A stretch of DNA of 64,000 nt from Methylobacterium sp. CB376 (GTDB lineage: Bacteria; Pseudomonadota; Alphaproteobacteria; Rhizobiales; Beijerinckiaceae), in contig NZ_CP121648.1 in assembly GCF_029714205.1 (NCBI RefSeq), forward strand, positions 5,821,001 through 5,885,000. Reading direction: 5' to 3'. Positions 49,137 through 57,525 of this stretch are shown here, piece by piece. The notes below the pieces were generated by a model. The model saw only the letters and a program-made list of their open reading frames with translations, was not told where the DNA came from and made no database searches. A program made the translations under genes and the position numbers. How positions within the stretch are numbered: position 1 is the first letter of the stretch; each line of letters opens with the position of its first letter.

Positions 49137-50747
49137 ATGACCCCGATGTCCCGCCGGGTGATGAACCTCGCCCACTGCCTGACCCAGGCGGCGCAGCGGC
49201 ACCCCGAGGGGATCGCCATCGACTGGGGCGGGCGGACCTGGAGCTGGGCCGCCTTCGACGCCCGCGTCTCGCGCCTCGCGGCGGCTTTGCGGGCCCGCGG
49301 CATCGGCAAGGGCGACCGCCTGCTGGTCCATGCCCGCAACGGCAACCCGATCCTCGAGATCATGTACGCGGCCTTCCGGCTCGGGGCCGTGTTCGTGCCG
49401 ACGAATCACCGGCTGATGCCGGGCGACGTCGCCTACCTGGCCGAGCAATCCGGCGCGCGGGCCTTCCTGTGCCAGGCGGACAATCCGGGCCACGTCGCCG
49501 CTGTGCGGGCGGCGCGGCCGGACCTGTCGCTCGTCGTCACCCTCGGCGAGGGCGAGGCGGAGGGCCTCGCCTACGAGGCGCTGCTCGCCGGGGCACCGGA
49601 CGCGCCGGTGGCGAACGCGGCGGTCGAGCACGACGATCCGTGCTGGTTCTTCTACACGTCGGGCACCACCGGCAAGCCGAAGGCCGCGGTGCTCACGCAC
49701 GGCCAGATGGCCTTCGTCATCACCAACCACCTCTGCGACCTGATGCCGGACACGCGGCCGGAGCGCGACGTCTCCCTGGTCGTGGCGCCGCTCTCGCACG
49801 GGGCGGGGGTGCACGCCCTGGCCCAGGTCGCCCGCGCGGTGACGACCGTGCTGCCCGGCTCCGACCGCTTCGACGGGGCCGAGATCTGGCGGCTCGTCGC
49901 CCAGCACCGCGTCACGAACATGTTCACGGTGCCGACCATCCTCAAGATGATGGTCGAGCACCCGGCCGTGGCCGCGCACGACCACTCCTCCCTGCGCTAC
50001 GTCATCTACGCGGGGGCGCCGATGTACCGGGAGGACCAGAAGCGGGCGCTCGGCGTGCTCGGCCCGGTGATCGTGCAGTATTTCGGGCTCGGCGAGGTGA
50101 CGGGCAACATCACGGTGCTGCCGCCCCACCTCCACGACCCGGAGGACGGGCCGGGCGTGCGGATCGGGACCTGCGGGATCGAGCGCACCGGCATGGAGGT
50201 GCAGATCCAGGACGCGGAGGGCCGCGCCCTGCCGCCCGGCGAGACCGGCGAGATCTGCGTCTGCGGCCCGGCGGTCTTCGCCGGCTACTGGAACAACCCC
50301 AAGGCCAATGCGGAGGCGTTTCGCGATGGCTGGTTCCGGACCGGCGACCTCGGCTTCCTCGACGCGCAGCGCTTCCTGACCATCACGGGCCGCGCCTCCG
50401 ACATGTACATCTCGGGCGGCTCGAACATCTACCCGCGCGAGATCGAGGAGAAGATCCTGACCCACCCGGCCGTGGCCGAGACCGCGGTGCTCGGGGTGCC
50501 CGACCCGGTCTGGGGCGAGATCGGCGTCGCGGTCTGCGTGCCGCGCGAGGGCGCCTCCCTGACGGAGGCCGAGATCCTCGACTACCTCGACGGCAAGGTC
50601 GCCCGCTACAAGATGCCCAAGCGGGTCTTCCTGCGCCCCTCCCTGCCGAAATCCGGCTACGGCAAGATCACCAAGGCGATGGTGCGCGAGGATCTCGAGG
50701 CGGCCGGGCTGCTGCCGCTCGGCGGGCGGCCGAGCCATGCGGCCTGA
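49137..50747 (+). CDS. Acyl-CoA synthetase (AMP-forming)
   Basis: A 536-residue adenylate-forming acyl-CoA ligase. Motifs: FYTSGTTGKPKAAVLTH (P-loop), YFGLGEVTGNI (A5-like; the usual Tyr-Gly-x-Thr-Glu is changed to FGLGEVT), GWFRTGDLGFLD, GRASDMYISGGSNIYPREIE and GYGKITKAM with the catalytic Lys. It resembles medium/long-chain or aromatic acyl-CoA ligases. Start at ATG 49137 or 49146. Its last 11 bases overlap the start of the next gene, indicating coupling. Substrate unknown. Confidence 0.93.
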   Translation: MTPMSRRVMNLAHCLTQAAQRHPEGIAIDWGGRTWSWAAFDARVSRLAAALRARGIGKGDRLLVHARNGNPILEIMYAAFRLGAVFVPTNHRLMPGDVAYLAEQSGARAFLCQADNPGHVAAVRAARPDLSLVVTLGEGEAEGLAYEALLAGAPDAPVANAAVEHDDPCWFFYTSGTTGKPKAAVLTHGQMAFVITNHLCDLMPDTRPERDVSLVVAPLSHGAGVHALAQVARAVTTVLPGSDRFDGAEIWRLVAQHRVTNMFTVPTILKMMVEHPAVAAHDHSSLRYVIYAGAPMYREDQKRALGVLGPVIVQYFGLGEVTGNITVLPPHLHDPEDGPGVRIGTCGIERTGMEVQIQDAEGRALPPGETGEICVCGPAVFAGYWNNPKANAEAFRDGWFRTGDLGFLDAQRFLTITGRASDMYISGGSNIYPREIEEKILTHPAVAETAVLGVPDPVWGEIGVAVCVPREGASLTEAEILDYLDGKVARYKMPKRVFLRPSLPKSGYGKITKAMVREDLEAAGLLPLGGRPSHAA

Positions 50748-51606
50748 CCCGGCGCGGCCCGCGCGGGCCTTCCTCGCCCAGCCCGGCCCGGTCCGGCCCG
50801 AGCGCCGGATCGCGGCCTCGGGCGCGCTGCGGCGCGCGGCCTTCGGGCCCGAATCCGGGGCGACGCTGCTCGACGCCCTCGCCGCCCCCCTGCGGGCGGC
50901 CGGGATGGCGGGGGCGACGCTGCACCTCGACGGCGGCGCCTTCGCGCCCTTCGCCTACGTGATGCCGGCCCATTCCACCGAGCCGTCCCACGCGGCCTAT
51001 TACAGCGAGACCTTCCGGCCCGCGGGCGAGACGCGGCTGGAGCGGGCGAGCGCGACCTTCGGCACCCGCGACGGCGCGCCGTTCCTGCACGTCCACGGGA
51101 CCTGGATCGAGGCGGATGGCCGGCGGCGGGCGGGCCACCTGCTGCCGGGCGAGGTGGTGGTGCGCGCGCCGCCGCGCGCGGAGGCCTGGGGCAGCGCGGA
51201 GGCGGCGTGGCGCGTGCTGCCCGATGCGGAGACGAATTTCGCGCTCTTCACGCCGGTCGCGCAGGGCCCGTCCGGGGGCGGCTGCATCCTCCTGAAGGTT
51301 CAGCCGAACGAGGACCTGTTCCTGGCCGTCGAGGCGACGTGCCGGGAACACGGCCTGCGCCGCGCCCGGGTGCGGGGCCTCGGCAGCCTGGTGCGGCCGG
51401 CCTTCGCGGACGGCCGCGTCGTGCCGACCGACGCGAGCGAGGTGCTGATCCGCGACGGGCGCGTCGAGGCGGACCCGGACGGGAGCTTGCGCGCCCATCT
51501 CGACATCGCCGTCGTCGACGTCGCCGGGGCGATCCACGAGGGCGCGCTCGCGCGCGGGCGCAACAGCGTCTGCATCACCTTCGAGCTGGGGATCGAGGCG
51601 ATGTGA
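50737..51606 (+). CDS. Protein with two PCC (DUF296)-like domains
   Basis: A 289-residue protein that reads as two related halves. The first (about 30-150) contains FLHVHGTWIEADGRRRAGHLLPGEV, the hallmark of the PCC/DUF296 domain known from AT-hook proteins and some bacterial proteins. The second (about 165-285) has LRRARVRGLGSLVRPAFADGR and a similar strand order. No AT-hook is present. The ATG at 50737 lies inside the end of the acyl-CoA synthetase gene, so the two are probably co-translated and functionally linked. Bacterial PCC proteins are poorly characterised. The stop is followed at once by a dispersed repeat (copy 3). Confidence 0.78.
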   Translation: MRPDPARPARAFLAQPGPVRPERRIAASGALRRAAFGPESGATLLDALAAPLRAAGMAGATLHLDGGAFAPFAYVMPAHSTEPSHAAYYSETFRPAGETRLERASATFGTRDGAPFLHVHGTWIEADGRRRAGHLLPGEVVVRAPPRAEAWGSAEAAWRVLPDAETNFALFTPVAQGPSGGGCILLKVQPNEDLFLAVEATCREHGLRRARVRGLGSLVRPAFADGRVVPTDASEVLIRDGRVEADPDGSLRAHLDIAVVDVAGAIHEGALARGRNSVCITFELGIEAM

Positions 51607-51739
51607 TACGACATCCGGCCGATTGCTTCGCCATCTCCGATTTCGGCCATGCGGATGTCGGCGTCGCTCAGGCACCGCGCTCAGGCGCCGCGCGGGCGTG
51701 TGATCCGGGATCCGCTTCGATCAAGCGGATCCCGGATCA
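51603..51739. repeat. Dispersed two-hairpin element, copy 3
   Basis: Nearly identical to copy 1 at 25573-25703. Hairpin 1: GACATCCG at 51610-51617 with CGGATGTC at 51652-51659. Hairpin 2: 16-bp arms 51702-51717/51723-51738. It fills the gap between the convergent PCC-domain and hemolysin III genes. Its right edge supplies the hemolysin III stop codon (TGA, 51739-51737). Confidence 0.95.
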
Positions 51740-52429
51740 GGCCGCCGCCTCCATCATGCTGCGAAAGACCGCCCCGTAGTGGCAGGCCGCCGCGGCGAGC
51801 ACGAAGCCGTGCCAGATGGCGTTCTGGAACGGCAGCCGGTGCCAGAGGTGGAAGATCACCCCCGCCGAGTAGAGCAGGCCCCCGCCCGCGAGCAGCGCGA
51901 AGGCGTCCGGGACGAGCTGGCCGATCACCGAATCGTAGGCCGCGACCCCGCTCCAGCCGAGGGCGAGGTAGAGCGCCACCGCGAGCCGGTCGAACCGGCC
52001 CGGCAGGGCGACCTTGATCGCCATGCCCACCACCGCCACGAGCCAGATCCCCGCGAGCAGGCCCCAGGCGACCCCGCCGCTCCCCACCAGCGCCACGAGC
52101 GGCGTGTAGGTGCCGGCGATCATCAGGAAGATGGTGGCGTGGTCGGCCCGGCGCAGCAGCCATTTCCGCCGTCCCCGCGGCCACATGTTGTAGGCCGCCG
52201 AGACGCTCAGCATCGCCACGAGCCCCGCCGCGTAGACGCCGACCGAGAGCTTCTCGCCCGGGTGAAGCCGCGCGAGCGCCGCCGTGACCACCAGGGCGAG
52301 CCCCCCGATCACCGCGAAGGTCACGCCGATCACGTGGACGATGCCGTCCGCCAGCAATTCCCGGGGCGAGTAGGACCAGTTCAGGGAGGGCGGCCGGCCG
52401 TCATCGGCGTGTCCGGTCGTCGGGCGCAT
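51737..52429 (-). CDS. Hemolysin III family (PAQR-type) membrane protein
   Basis: A 230-residue membrane protein with seven hydrophobic segments, of the HlyIII/YqfA group of the PAQR superfamily. Typical conserved residues are present: DGIVHVIGV near the start, SAAYNMWP, RRADHATIFLMIAGTYTP, and GVIFHLWHRLPFQNAIWHGFV with the metal-binding histidines. Its function in bacteria is not settled (lipid homeostasis has been suggested). The last codons abut a dispersed repeat that provides the stop. Confidence 0.92.
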   Translation of the reverse strand: MRPTTGHADDGRPPSLNWSYSPRELLADGIVHVIGVTFAVIGGLALVVTAALARLHPGEKLSVGVYAAGLVAMLSVSAAYNMWPRGRRKWLLRRADHATIFLMIAGTYTPLVALVGSGGVAWGLLAGIWLVAVVGMAIKVALPGRFDRLAVALYLALGWSGVAAYDSVIGQLVPDAFALLAGGGLLYSAGVIFHLWHRLPFQNAIWHGFVLAAAACHYGAVFRSMMEAAA

Positions 52430-52517
52430 GGGGGGCTCCGGGGCTCCGCCGGCGGCCGCGCGCCGCCACGTTCCAGGAAACCATCAAATCCGGGGCCGGT
52501 CACCCTGCGGCGCAGCG

Positions 52518-53600
52518 TCACCCGCGCGCCAGAGTGCCGATCCGGGCATGGGCCACGGCCATGCCGAGCACGAGCATCGCGGTGACCTGGTGGGCGAGGC
52601 CCGCCCAGAGCGGGACCGCCAGGAGGAGCGTGGTGATCCCGAGCATCGCCTGCGCGGCGACGAGGCCGGCGAGCGCCGCGGCCCGGCGCGCCGCGCCGCT
52701 GCCCGGCCGCGCCCGCCGGGCGTCGAGCGCGTGCAGGAGCGCCAGGGCGAGCAGCGCGTAGGCGACGAGGCGGTGGTTGAGCTGCACCAGCGCGACGTTG
52801 TCGACGAAGTTCTCGATCCAGGGCGTCGCCGCGAACAGGCCCGAGACCGGCGGGATGAAGGCCCCGTCCATCAGCGGCCAGGTGTTGTAGGTGAGCCCCG
52901 CCTTCGAGCCCGCGACGAGGCCGCCGAGGGCGATCTGCAGGAGCGTCGCGACCGGGAGCAGGAGGGCGGTCAGGCGCAGCCGCCGCGGCGCCGCCGCCTC
53001 GGCCGGGCGGTCGAGCCCGGCGGCGAGCCAGACCAGCCCGGCGAAGATCGCGCTCGCGAGCGTCAGGTGCGCGGCGAGCTTGATCGGCGCCACCGCGACC
53101 ATGCCGGGCTGCAGGCCCGAGGCCACCATGATCCAGCCCACCGCCCCCTGCAGCCCGCCGAGCACGCCGAGGCCGACGAGGCCGAGGCCGAGGCGCCGGT
53201 CGAGCCGGCCCGTCCACCAGAACCAGCCGAGGGGCAGGAAGAAGCACAGCCCGATCAGCCGGCCGAGGAAGCGGTGGCCCCATTCCCAGGCGTAGATGAC
53301 CTGGAACTCGGCGAGCGACATGCCGCGGTTGAGGATGTCGTACTGGGGCGTCGCCCGGTACTTGGCGAATTCCTCGGCCCAGGCCTCGGCGGAGAGCGGC
53401 GGGACCGCCCCGGTCACCGGCTTCCACTCGGTGATCGAGAGGCCCGAGCCGGTGAGCCGCGTGGCGCCGCCGACCGCCACCATGGCCACCACCAGGGCGG
53501 CCATCAGGAAGAGCCAGCGGCGGACGGCGATCCGCGGGCGGGACGCGGCGCGGTCCCGCGCGGGGGCGACGGAGAGAGGCTTCAGGGCGGCGCTGGTCAT
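52518..53600 (-). CDS. ctaA: Heme A synthase
   Basis: A 360-residue COX15/CtaA protein with about eight membrane segments, which oxidises heme O to heme A for cytochrome aa3 oxidase. Landmarks: GGATRLTGSGLSITEWKPVTGAVPP, split in the family into RLTGSGLS and WKPVTG; EFQVIYAWEWGHRFLGR with a heme His; LNHRLVAY and LAHQVTAMLVL with later His residues. The length matches the alphaproteobacterial (long) type. The ATG at 53600 is clear. No other oxidase genes are adjacent. Confidence 0.96.
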   Translation of the reverse strand: MTSAALKPLSVAPARDRAASRPRIAVRRWLFLMAALVVAMVAVGGATRLTGSGLSITEWKPVTGAVPPLSAEAWAEEFAKYRATPQYDILNRGMSLAEFQVIYAWEWGHRFLGRLIGLCFFLPLGWFWWTGRLDRRLGLGLVGLGVLGGLQGAVGWIMVASGLQPGMVAVAPIKLAAHLTLASAIFAGLVWLAAGLDRPAEAAAPRRLRLTALLLPVATLLQIALGGLVAGSKAGLTYNTWPLMDGAFIPPVSGLFAATPWIENFVDNVALVQLNHRLVAYALLALALLHALDARRARPGSGAARRAAALAGLVAAQAMLGITTLLLAVPLWAGLAHQVTAMLVLGMAVAHARIGTLARG

Positions 53601-53768
53601 GGCGGGCCTCTACGCGCGGGCGGGACGACCGCGCAACGCTCGCCGGTGCCGCACCCGGGCAGGCCTGCGGCCCCGCCGCGGGTTGCGGGCCGCCCCGGGC
53701 TCGCTTAGGCGGGCGGCCACTCGGGCGGGCGATGGCCCGCCAGTCCCCTCCCCTTCCGGAGACCCGCG

Positions 53769-53978
53769 ATGCGCCGCCGCACCCGCTCGCTCATCGGCAC
53801 GATCGTGATGATCGCCTTCGTGATGATCTACGCGCCGCTCGCCATGGCGCTGGCCGACAGCCGCATCGCCGAGACGCCGCCCCTGGTGCAGTCGGTCCTC
53901 TACGCGGCGCTCGGCGTCCTCTGGATCTTCCCGCTGATGCCGCTGATCCGCTGGATGGTGCGGCCGGACGCCGCCTGA
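53769..53978 (+). CDS. DUF2842 small membrane protein
   Basis: A 69-residue protein with two membrane helices (LIGTIVMIAFVMIYAPLAMAL and VLYAALGVLWIFPLMPLI) and a basic N-terminus. It fits DUF2842, a small alphaproteobacterial family of unknown function often found near heme A synthase or ribosomal genes. Here it is divergent from ctaA, which supports the call. The ATG at 53769 has CCGGAGAC upstream. Confidence 0.9.
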   Translation: MRRRTRSLIGTIVMIAFVMIYAPLAMALADSRIAETPPLVQSVLYAALGVLWIFPLMPLIRWMVRPDAA

Positions 53979-54082
53979 CGCGACGGCCGGTTTTTCGCCG
54001 CACTCGTCGGCGAGACAGCCCGGCGGCGCCCCCGAAGGGGTGCCCCTCGGCTCTCTCCTCCCGATCAAGGCTTCTCCGGGCC

Positions 54083-54415
54083 ATGCGCCACGCCCTCGCG
54101 ACGCTTCTCCTCCTCGGCCCGCTCGCCGCACCCGCCCTCGCCCAGGGCGCGCCGCGCTCGGTGGCCGATTGCGAGCGCATCCGGGGCGACCTCGCCTACA
54201 ACCAGTGCCTGTCGCTGTTCGGGCCCGCGGCCCCCACCAAGGGCGCGGCGCTGCCGGCGGAGACCACCGAGGTGCGCCTGCCGGCCGCCGGCGCCGCCGC
54301 GGAGGCCGAGCCGGCCCCCGCCTATCGCGGCCGCCGCCGCGCCGCGCGGCGCTATCACCGGGGCCGCCAGAGCGCGAGCTTCGCGGTGGCGAGCGGCCGC
54401 CACCGCCGCCGCTGA
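54083..54415 (+). CDS. Small secreted basic protein
   Basis: A 110-residue protein of unrecognised family. It has a Sec signal peptide (RHALATLLLLGPLAAPALAQ), two cysteines in ADCERIRGDLAYNQCL that could pair, a Pro/Ala linker, and a strongly basic Arg/His/Tyr tail ([15 protein letters not shown]). The CERIRGDLAYNQCL-type motif recurs in small periplasmic proteins of Hyphomicrobiales. It converges with the deacetylase gene with three bases between stops. Confidence 0.75.
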   Translation: MRHALATLLLLGPLAAPALAQGAPRSVADCERIRGDLAYNQCLSLFGPAAPTKGAALPAETTEVRLPAAGAAAEAEPAPAYRGRRRAARRYHRGRQSASFAVASGRHRRR

Positions 54416-54418
54416 CCA

Positions 54419-55474
54419 TCAGGCGACGTTGAGCCGCCGCCCGCGGTTCCAGGCCAGGAACGGCACGCCCGAGAGCAGGGCCGCGAGCGCCGCGTCGCTC
54501 TGGAAGCAGCCGTTGACCGAGACCCGCGGCAGGGCGTGCAGGTGCGCCCGGTGGTCCGGGAAGAGGTGGCCCGGCCGCGTCGTCACCGCGGTGGCGTAGC
54601 CCGCCTCCCGGGCGAGGGCGAAATCCCGCGGCCCCGCCGAGGTCGGATCCCCGACCGGGAAGGAGAAGTGCTGCGGCACGCGCCCGAGCCGCGCCGCGAT
54701 GAGGGCGCGCGACTCCGCGATCTCGCGCCGGGCGGTCTCGGCCCCGTGCTTGGCGAGCATCGGGTGGGTCAGGGTATGGGCGCCGATCGTCAGGTCCGGC
54801 TCCTCCTCCGCCAGCGCCCGCAAGTCCTCGAAGTCCAGGCAGAGCTCCCGGGTGATGGCGCGCGGGTCGAGATCCGCCGCGCGGGCGAGCTGCGCGACGG
54901 CGTCGCGCAGCCGCGCCTCGGGGCCGGCCCGCAGCACCCGGTAGACCTGCGCGAAGGCCGCGCTCTTCTGCGTCGGATCGGCGGCGGGCAGGTCGAGCCC
55001 GGCCTCCGGCAGGCGCACCCGGTCGAGCCGGCCGATCGCCCGTTCGAGCTCGACCCACCACAGCCGCCCCGTGCCCTCCGCGAAGGCGGTGGTGACGAAG
55101 AGCGTCCAGGGCGCGCCGTGGCGCCGCAGGACCGGCCGGGCGTGCTCGAGGTTGTCGCGGTAGCCGTCGTCGAAGGTGAGGATCGCGAAGGGGTGCGGCC
55201 CGGGCGCGGCGAGGCGCCCGGGCAGGTCGTCGAGGCCGACGAGGTCGAAGCCGCGGGCCCGCAGGGCGGTGAGCACGCGGTCGAGGAAGGCGGGCGTGAT
55301 CGCGAGCAGCTGGTTGGGCGCGTAGGGCCCGGGCGGCTCCGGCCGCACGTGGTGGAAGGTGAGGATCACGCCGCAGCCGCGGGCGGCGGGGGCGAGCCAG
55401 CGGTCGGCGCGGGTCGCCGCGATCGCGGCGAAGCCGGCGCGGAACAGGCGGAGGCGGGTCTCGGCGGCGAGCAT
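54419..55474 (-). CDS. Polysaccharide deacetylase family protein
   Basis: A 351-residue carbohydrate esterase family 4 (NodB-like) protein. It has ILTFHHVRP, the catalytic/metal motif TFDDGYRDN, IGAHTLTHPML with the two metal-binding His, and FSFPVGDP. It would remove acetyl groups from a surface or biosynthetic glycan. No Sec signal is evident. The conserved region begins at MLAAETRLRLFRAGF, so I favour the ATG at 55474; a GTG at 55519 is an alternative. Nearby genes include a CelD-like acyltransferase. Confidence 0.88.
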   Translation of the reverse strand: MLAAETRLRLFRAGFAAIAATRADRWLAPAARGCGVILTFHHVRPEPPGPYAPNQLLAITPAFLDRVLTALRARGFDLVGLDDLPGRLAAPGPHPFAILTFDDGYRDNLEHARPVLRRHGAPWTLFVTTAFAEGTGRLWWVELERAIGRLDRVRLPEAGLDLPAADPTQKSAAFAQVYRVLRAGPEARLRDAVAQLARAADLDPRAITRELCLDFEDLRALAEEEPDLTIGAHTLTHPMLAKHGAETARREIAESRALIAARLGRVPQHFSFPVGDPTSAGPRDFALAREAGYATAVTTRPGHLFPDHRAHLHALPRVSVNGCFQSDAALAALLSGVPFLAWNRGRRLNVA

Positions 55475-55883
55475 GCGGGCGACCGTGCGGGCCGGATCCC
55501 CCGCGGAACGCGGTGCCACCGGCGCCCGCCCCGCTCCGCGGCGCGGCCGCGACGCCCCGGACGCCTCCTCATCCCACGGGCGGGCTTGCGGAAGGGTAAC
55601 GGGATGGCGGGTGCCCGGCCGGGCCGCCGCGATTCGCGCAACGGACAGTCCCGCCGCAGCATCCCCAAGCTCGCCCGGCCCGAGCGGGCCGGCTCCGCGC
55701 CGACCGATTGTGGGTCCGCCGGCATCATCTTTCCAAGCGATAGATCTTTCCCTTGCGGCAATGTACTTCGTGATGCGAAAGATGTCGGCTCAAACGATTC
55801 ATTACCGATGCCGCGCGAAAACGACCCTGGCCGGTCGAGGGATCGGCTAGTTTTCGGTCGGCCAGGCGGCCGCAGGCGGGACG
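55475..55883. promoter_or_regulatory. Divergent intergenic region
   Basis: About 400 bases between the divergent deacetylase and acyltransferase genes. The stretch 55720-55850 is notably lower in GC than its surroundings and is the likely promoter area. No gene, RNA or long inverted repeat was recognised. Confidence 0.45.
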
Positions 55884-57089
55884 GTGGGAGGAATGGTCGG
55901 GCTCGTGATCGAACTGCCGAGGGCGGGACCGGCGCGGGCGGCGGAGGCCCGCCTCCTGGCCGAGGTCCACACGCGGCTCGACGCGGCCGAGGCCCCGTGG
56001 CGGGACCTCGAAGGCTCCGCCACCGTCGTGATGACGCCCTACCAGCGCTTCGACTGGGCCGCGGCGTACTTCGCCACCGCGCCGCGGGCCCGCCCGCTGA
56101 TCGCGGTGCTGCGGGATCCGTGCGGCCGCCCGCGGCTCCTGCTGCCCTTCGCGGTGCGCCGCGAGCGCGGCCTGCGCGTCGCGCGCATCGTCGGCGAGCG
56201 GCACGCGAATTTCCACATGCCGGTCTTCGCCAGCCGGGAGGCCGCCGCCCTCCCGCCGGAGACGGTGCGGGCGGCCCTGGTGCGCCTCGGCCGGGCGCAC
56301 GGCATCGACGCCTACGCCTTCGCCCACCAGCCGCGCGCCTTCGCGGACACGGTCAATCCCCTGGCGGAGGGCGGCACGCCCTCGCCGAGCGACGGCTACG
56401 GCATGCGCCTCGGCCCGGATCCGGAGGAGACGGTCGCGCGGCTGTTCAGCGGCGATGCCCGCCGCAAGCTGCGCCAGAAGGAGAAGTGGCTGACCGCCGC
56501 CCACGGCCCGGTCGCGCACGTGGTCGCGGCGACCGCCGAGGAGGCCGAGGCGGTGATCGGCGCCTACCTCGCCCAGAAGGCGGTGCGCTTCGCGCAGCTG
56601 CGCCTGCCCAACCCCTTCGCGCAGGAGGCAGACCGCGCCTTCCTGACTGCGGCCTGCCGCCCCGGCCCGGCCCGGCCGGCCGCCCTCGAATGTCACGCCC
56701 TGCGCCGCGAGGCGGACGGGCACGTGCTGGCGACCTTCATCGGCGCCGTGGATGCCCGCCGCTTCAGCGCCATGCTGACCTCCTTCGACCCGGACCCGGC
56801 GCTGGCGCGGTTCAGCCCCGGGGACCTGCTGCTCCACGCCCTGGTGCGCGACCAGGCGGCCCGGGGCCGCGTCGCCCTCGACCTCGGGGTCGGCGAGGCG
56901 CCCTACAAATCCAAGATCTGCGACGAGGTCATCGCGCTCGTCGACGCGTGCGTGCCGGTGAGCGCGCGGGGACGGGCCTTCGCCGCGGGGATGCGGCTGC
57001 GGGTGCGGCTCAAGCGGCGGGTCAAGCGCAGCCCGCGCCTGCGCGCGCTCGCCGAGGGATTGCGCCGCCTCGTTCACCGGGCGGGGTAG
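55884..57089 (+). CDS. CelD/BcsL-like GNAT-fold acyltransferase (second copy)
   Basis: A roughly 400-residue protein of the same broad family as 735-1883. Recognisable stretches are PYQRFDWAAAYF near the start, HANFHMPVFAS, ARRKLRQKEKWLTAAHGPV (the K-L-R-Q-K basic block), VRFAQLRLPNPFAQ, and DLGVGEAPYKSKICDE near the C-terminus, where the family has the D-x-x-G-D-x-x-Y-K motif. A role in acyl or aminoacyl transfer to polysaccharide is likely. The start is uncertain: GTG at 55884 with AGGCGGG upstream, ATG at 55893, or GTG at 55905. Confidence 0.82.
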   Translation: MGGMVGLVIELPRAGPARAAEARLLAEVHTRLDAAEAPWRDLEGSATVVMTPYQRFDWAAAYFATAPRARPLIAVLRDPCGRPRLLLPFAVRRERGLRVARIVGERHANFHMPVFASREAAALPPETVRAALVRLGRAHGIDAYAFAHQPRAFADTVNPLAEGGTPSPSDGYGMRLGPDPEETVARLFSGDARRKLRQKEKWLTAAHGPVAHVVAATAEEAEAVIGAYLAQKAVRFAQLRLPNPFAQEADRAFLTAACRPGPARPAALECHALRREADGHVLATFIGAVDARRFSAMLTSFDPDPALARFSPGDLLLHALVRDQAARGRVALDLGVGEAPYKSKICDEVIALVDACVPVSARGRAFAAGMRLRVRLKRRVKRSPRLRALAEGLRRLVHRAG

Positions 57090-57209
57090 GATCTTCTCCG
57101 CCGACGATTTTTTGCGGGAGAAGCGGTCCCCGGCGTGAACCAATCTCGGCCATGCGCGTCTCCTCGTGGGAGCGGCCCGACGGCCGGGTCGCGCATCACG
57201 GACGACTTC

Positions 57210-57446
57210 ATGACCACGCTCAAGACCCTCGCGCTCGCGGCCGTGCTCGCCGCCGCCACCGCGGTCCCCGCCCTCGCGCAGGGTGGCTCGCCCTACAACA
57301 ACAGCGGCCAGCAGGCCGGCGGTCCGCTCGCCGGCCGCGAGCGGTCGATGGGCGCTCCCGGCGGCACCCCCGCGATGCGCATGGCCCCTCGCCAGCAGCG
57401 CATGATGCGCCATCAGCGGATGCACCGGCGCCACCACGTGCGCTGA
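57210..57446 (+). CDS. Small secreted His/Met/Arg-rich protein
   Basis: A 78-residue product: signal peptide (LKTLALAAVLAAATAVPALAQ), a Gly/Ser/Asn stretch, and a C-terminal tail unusually rich in Met, His, Arg and Gln (MRMAPRQQRMMRHQR; HRRHHVR). The His and Met residues could bind metal, but that is only suggested by composition. The ATG at 57210 gives the cleanest signal peptide. I do not recognise a family. Confidence 0.68.
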   Translation: MTTLKTLALAAVLAAATAVPALAQGGSPYNNSGQQAGGPLAGRERSMGAPGGTPAMRMAPRQQRMMRHQRMHRRHHVR

Positions 57447-57525
57447 AGGCGCAAGGCCCCTGCCCTCCCTGCGCCCGCGCGACGCGTCCCCCCGGGCGCG
57501 TCGCGCGGGCGCGTTCGCGCCGCGG

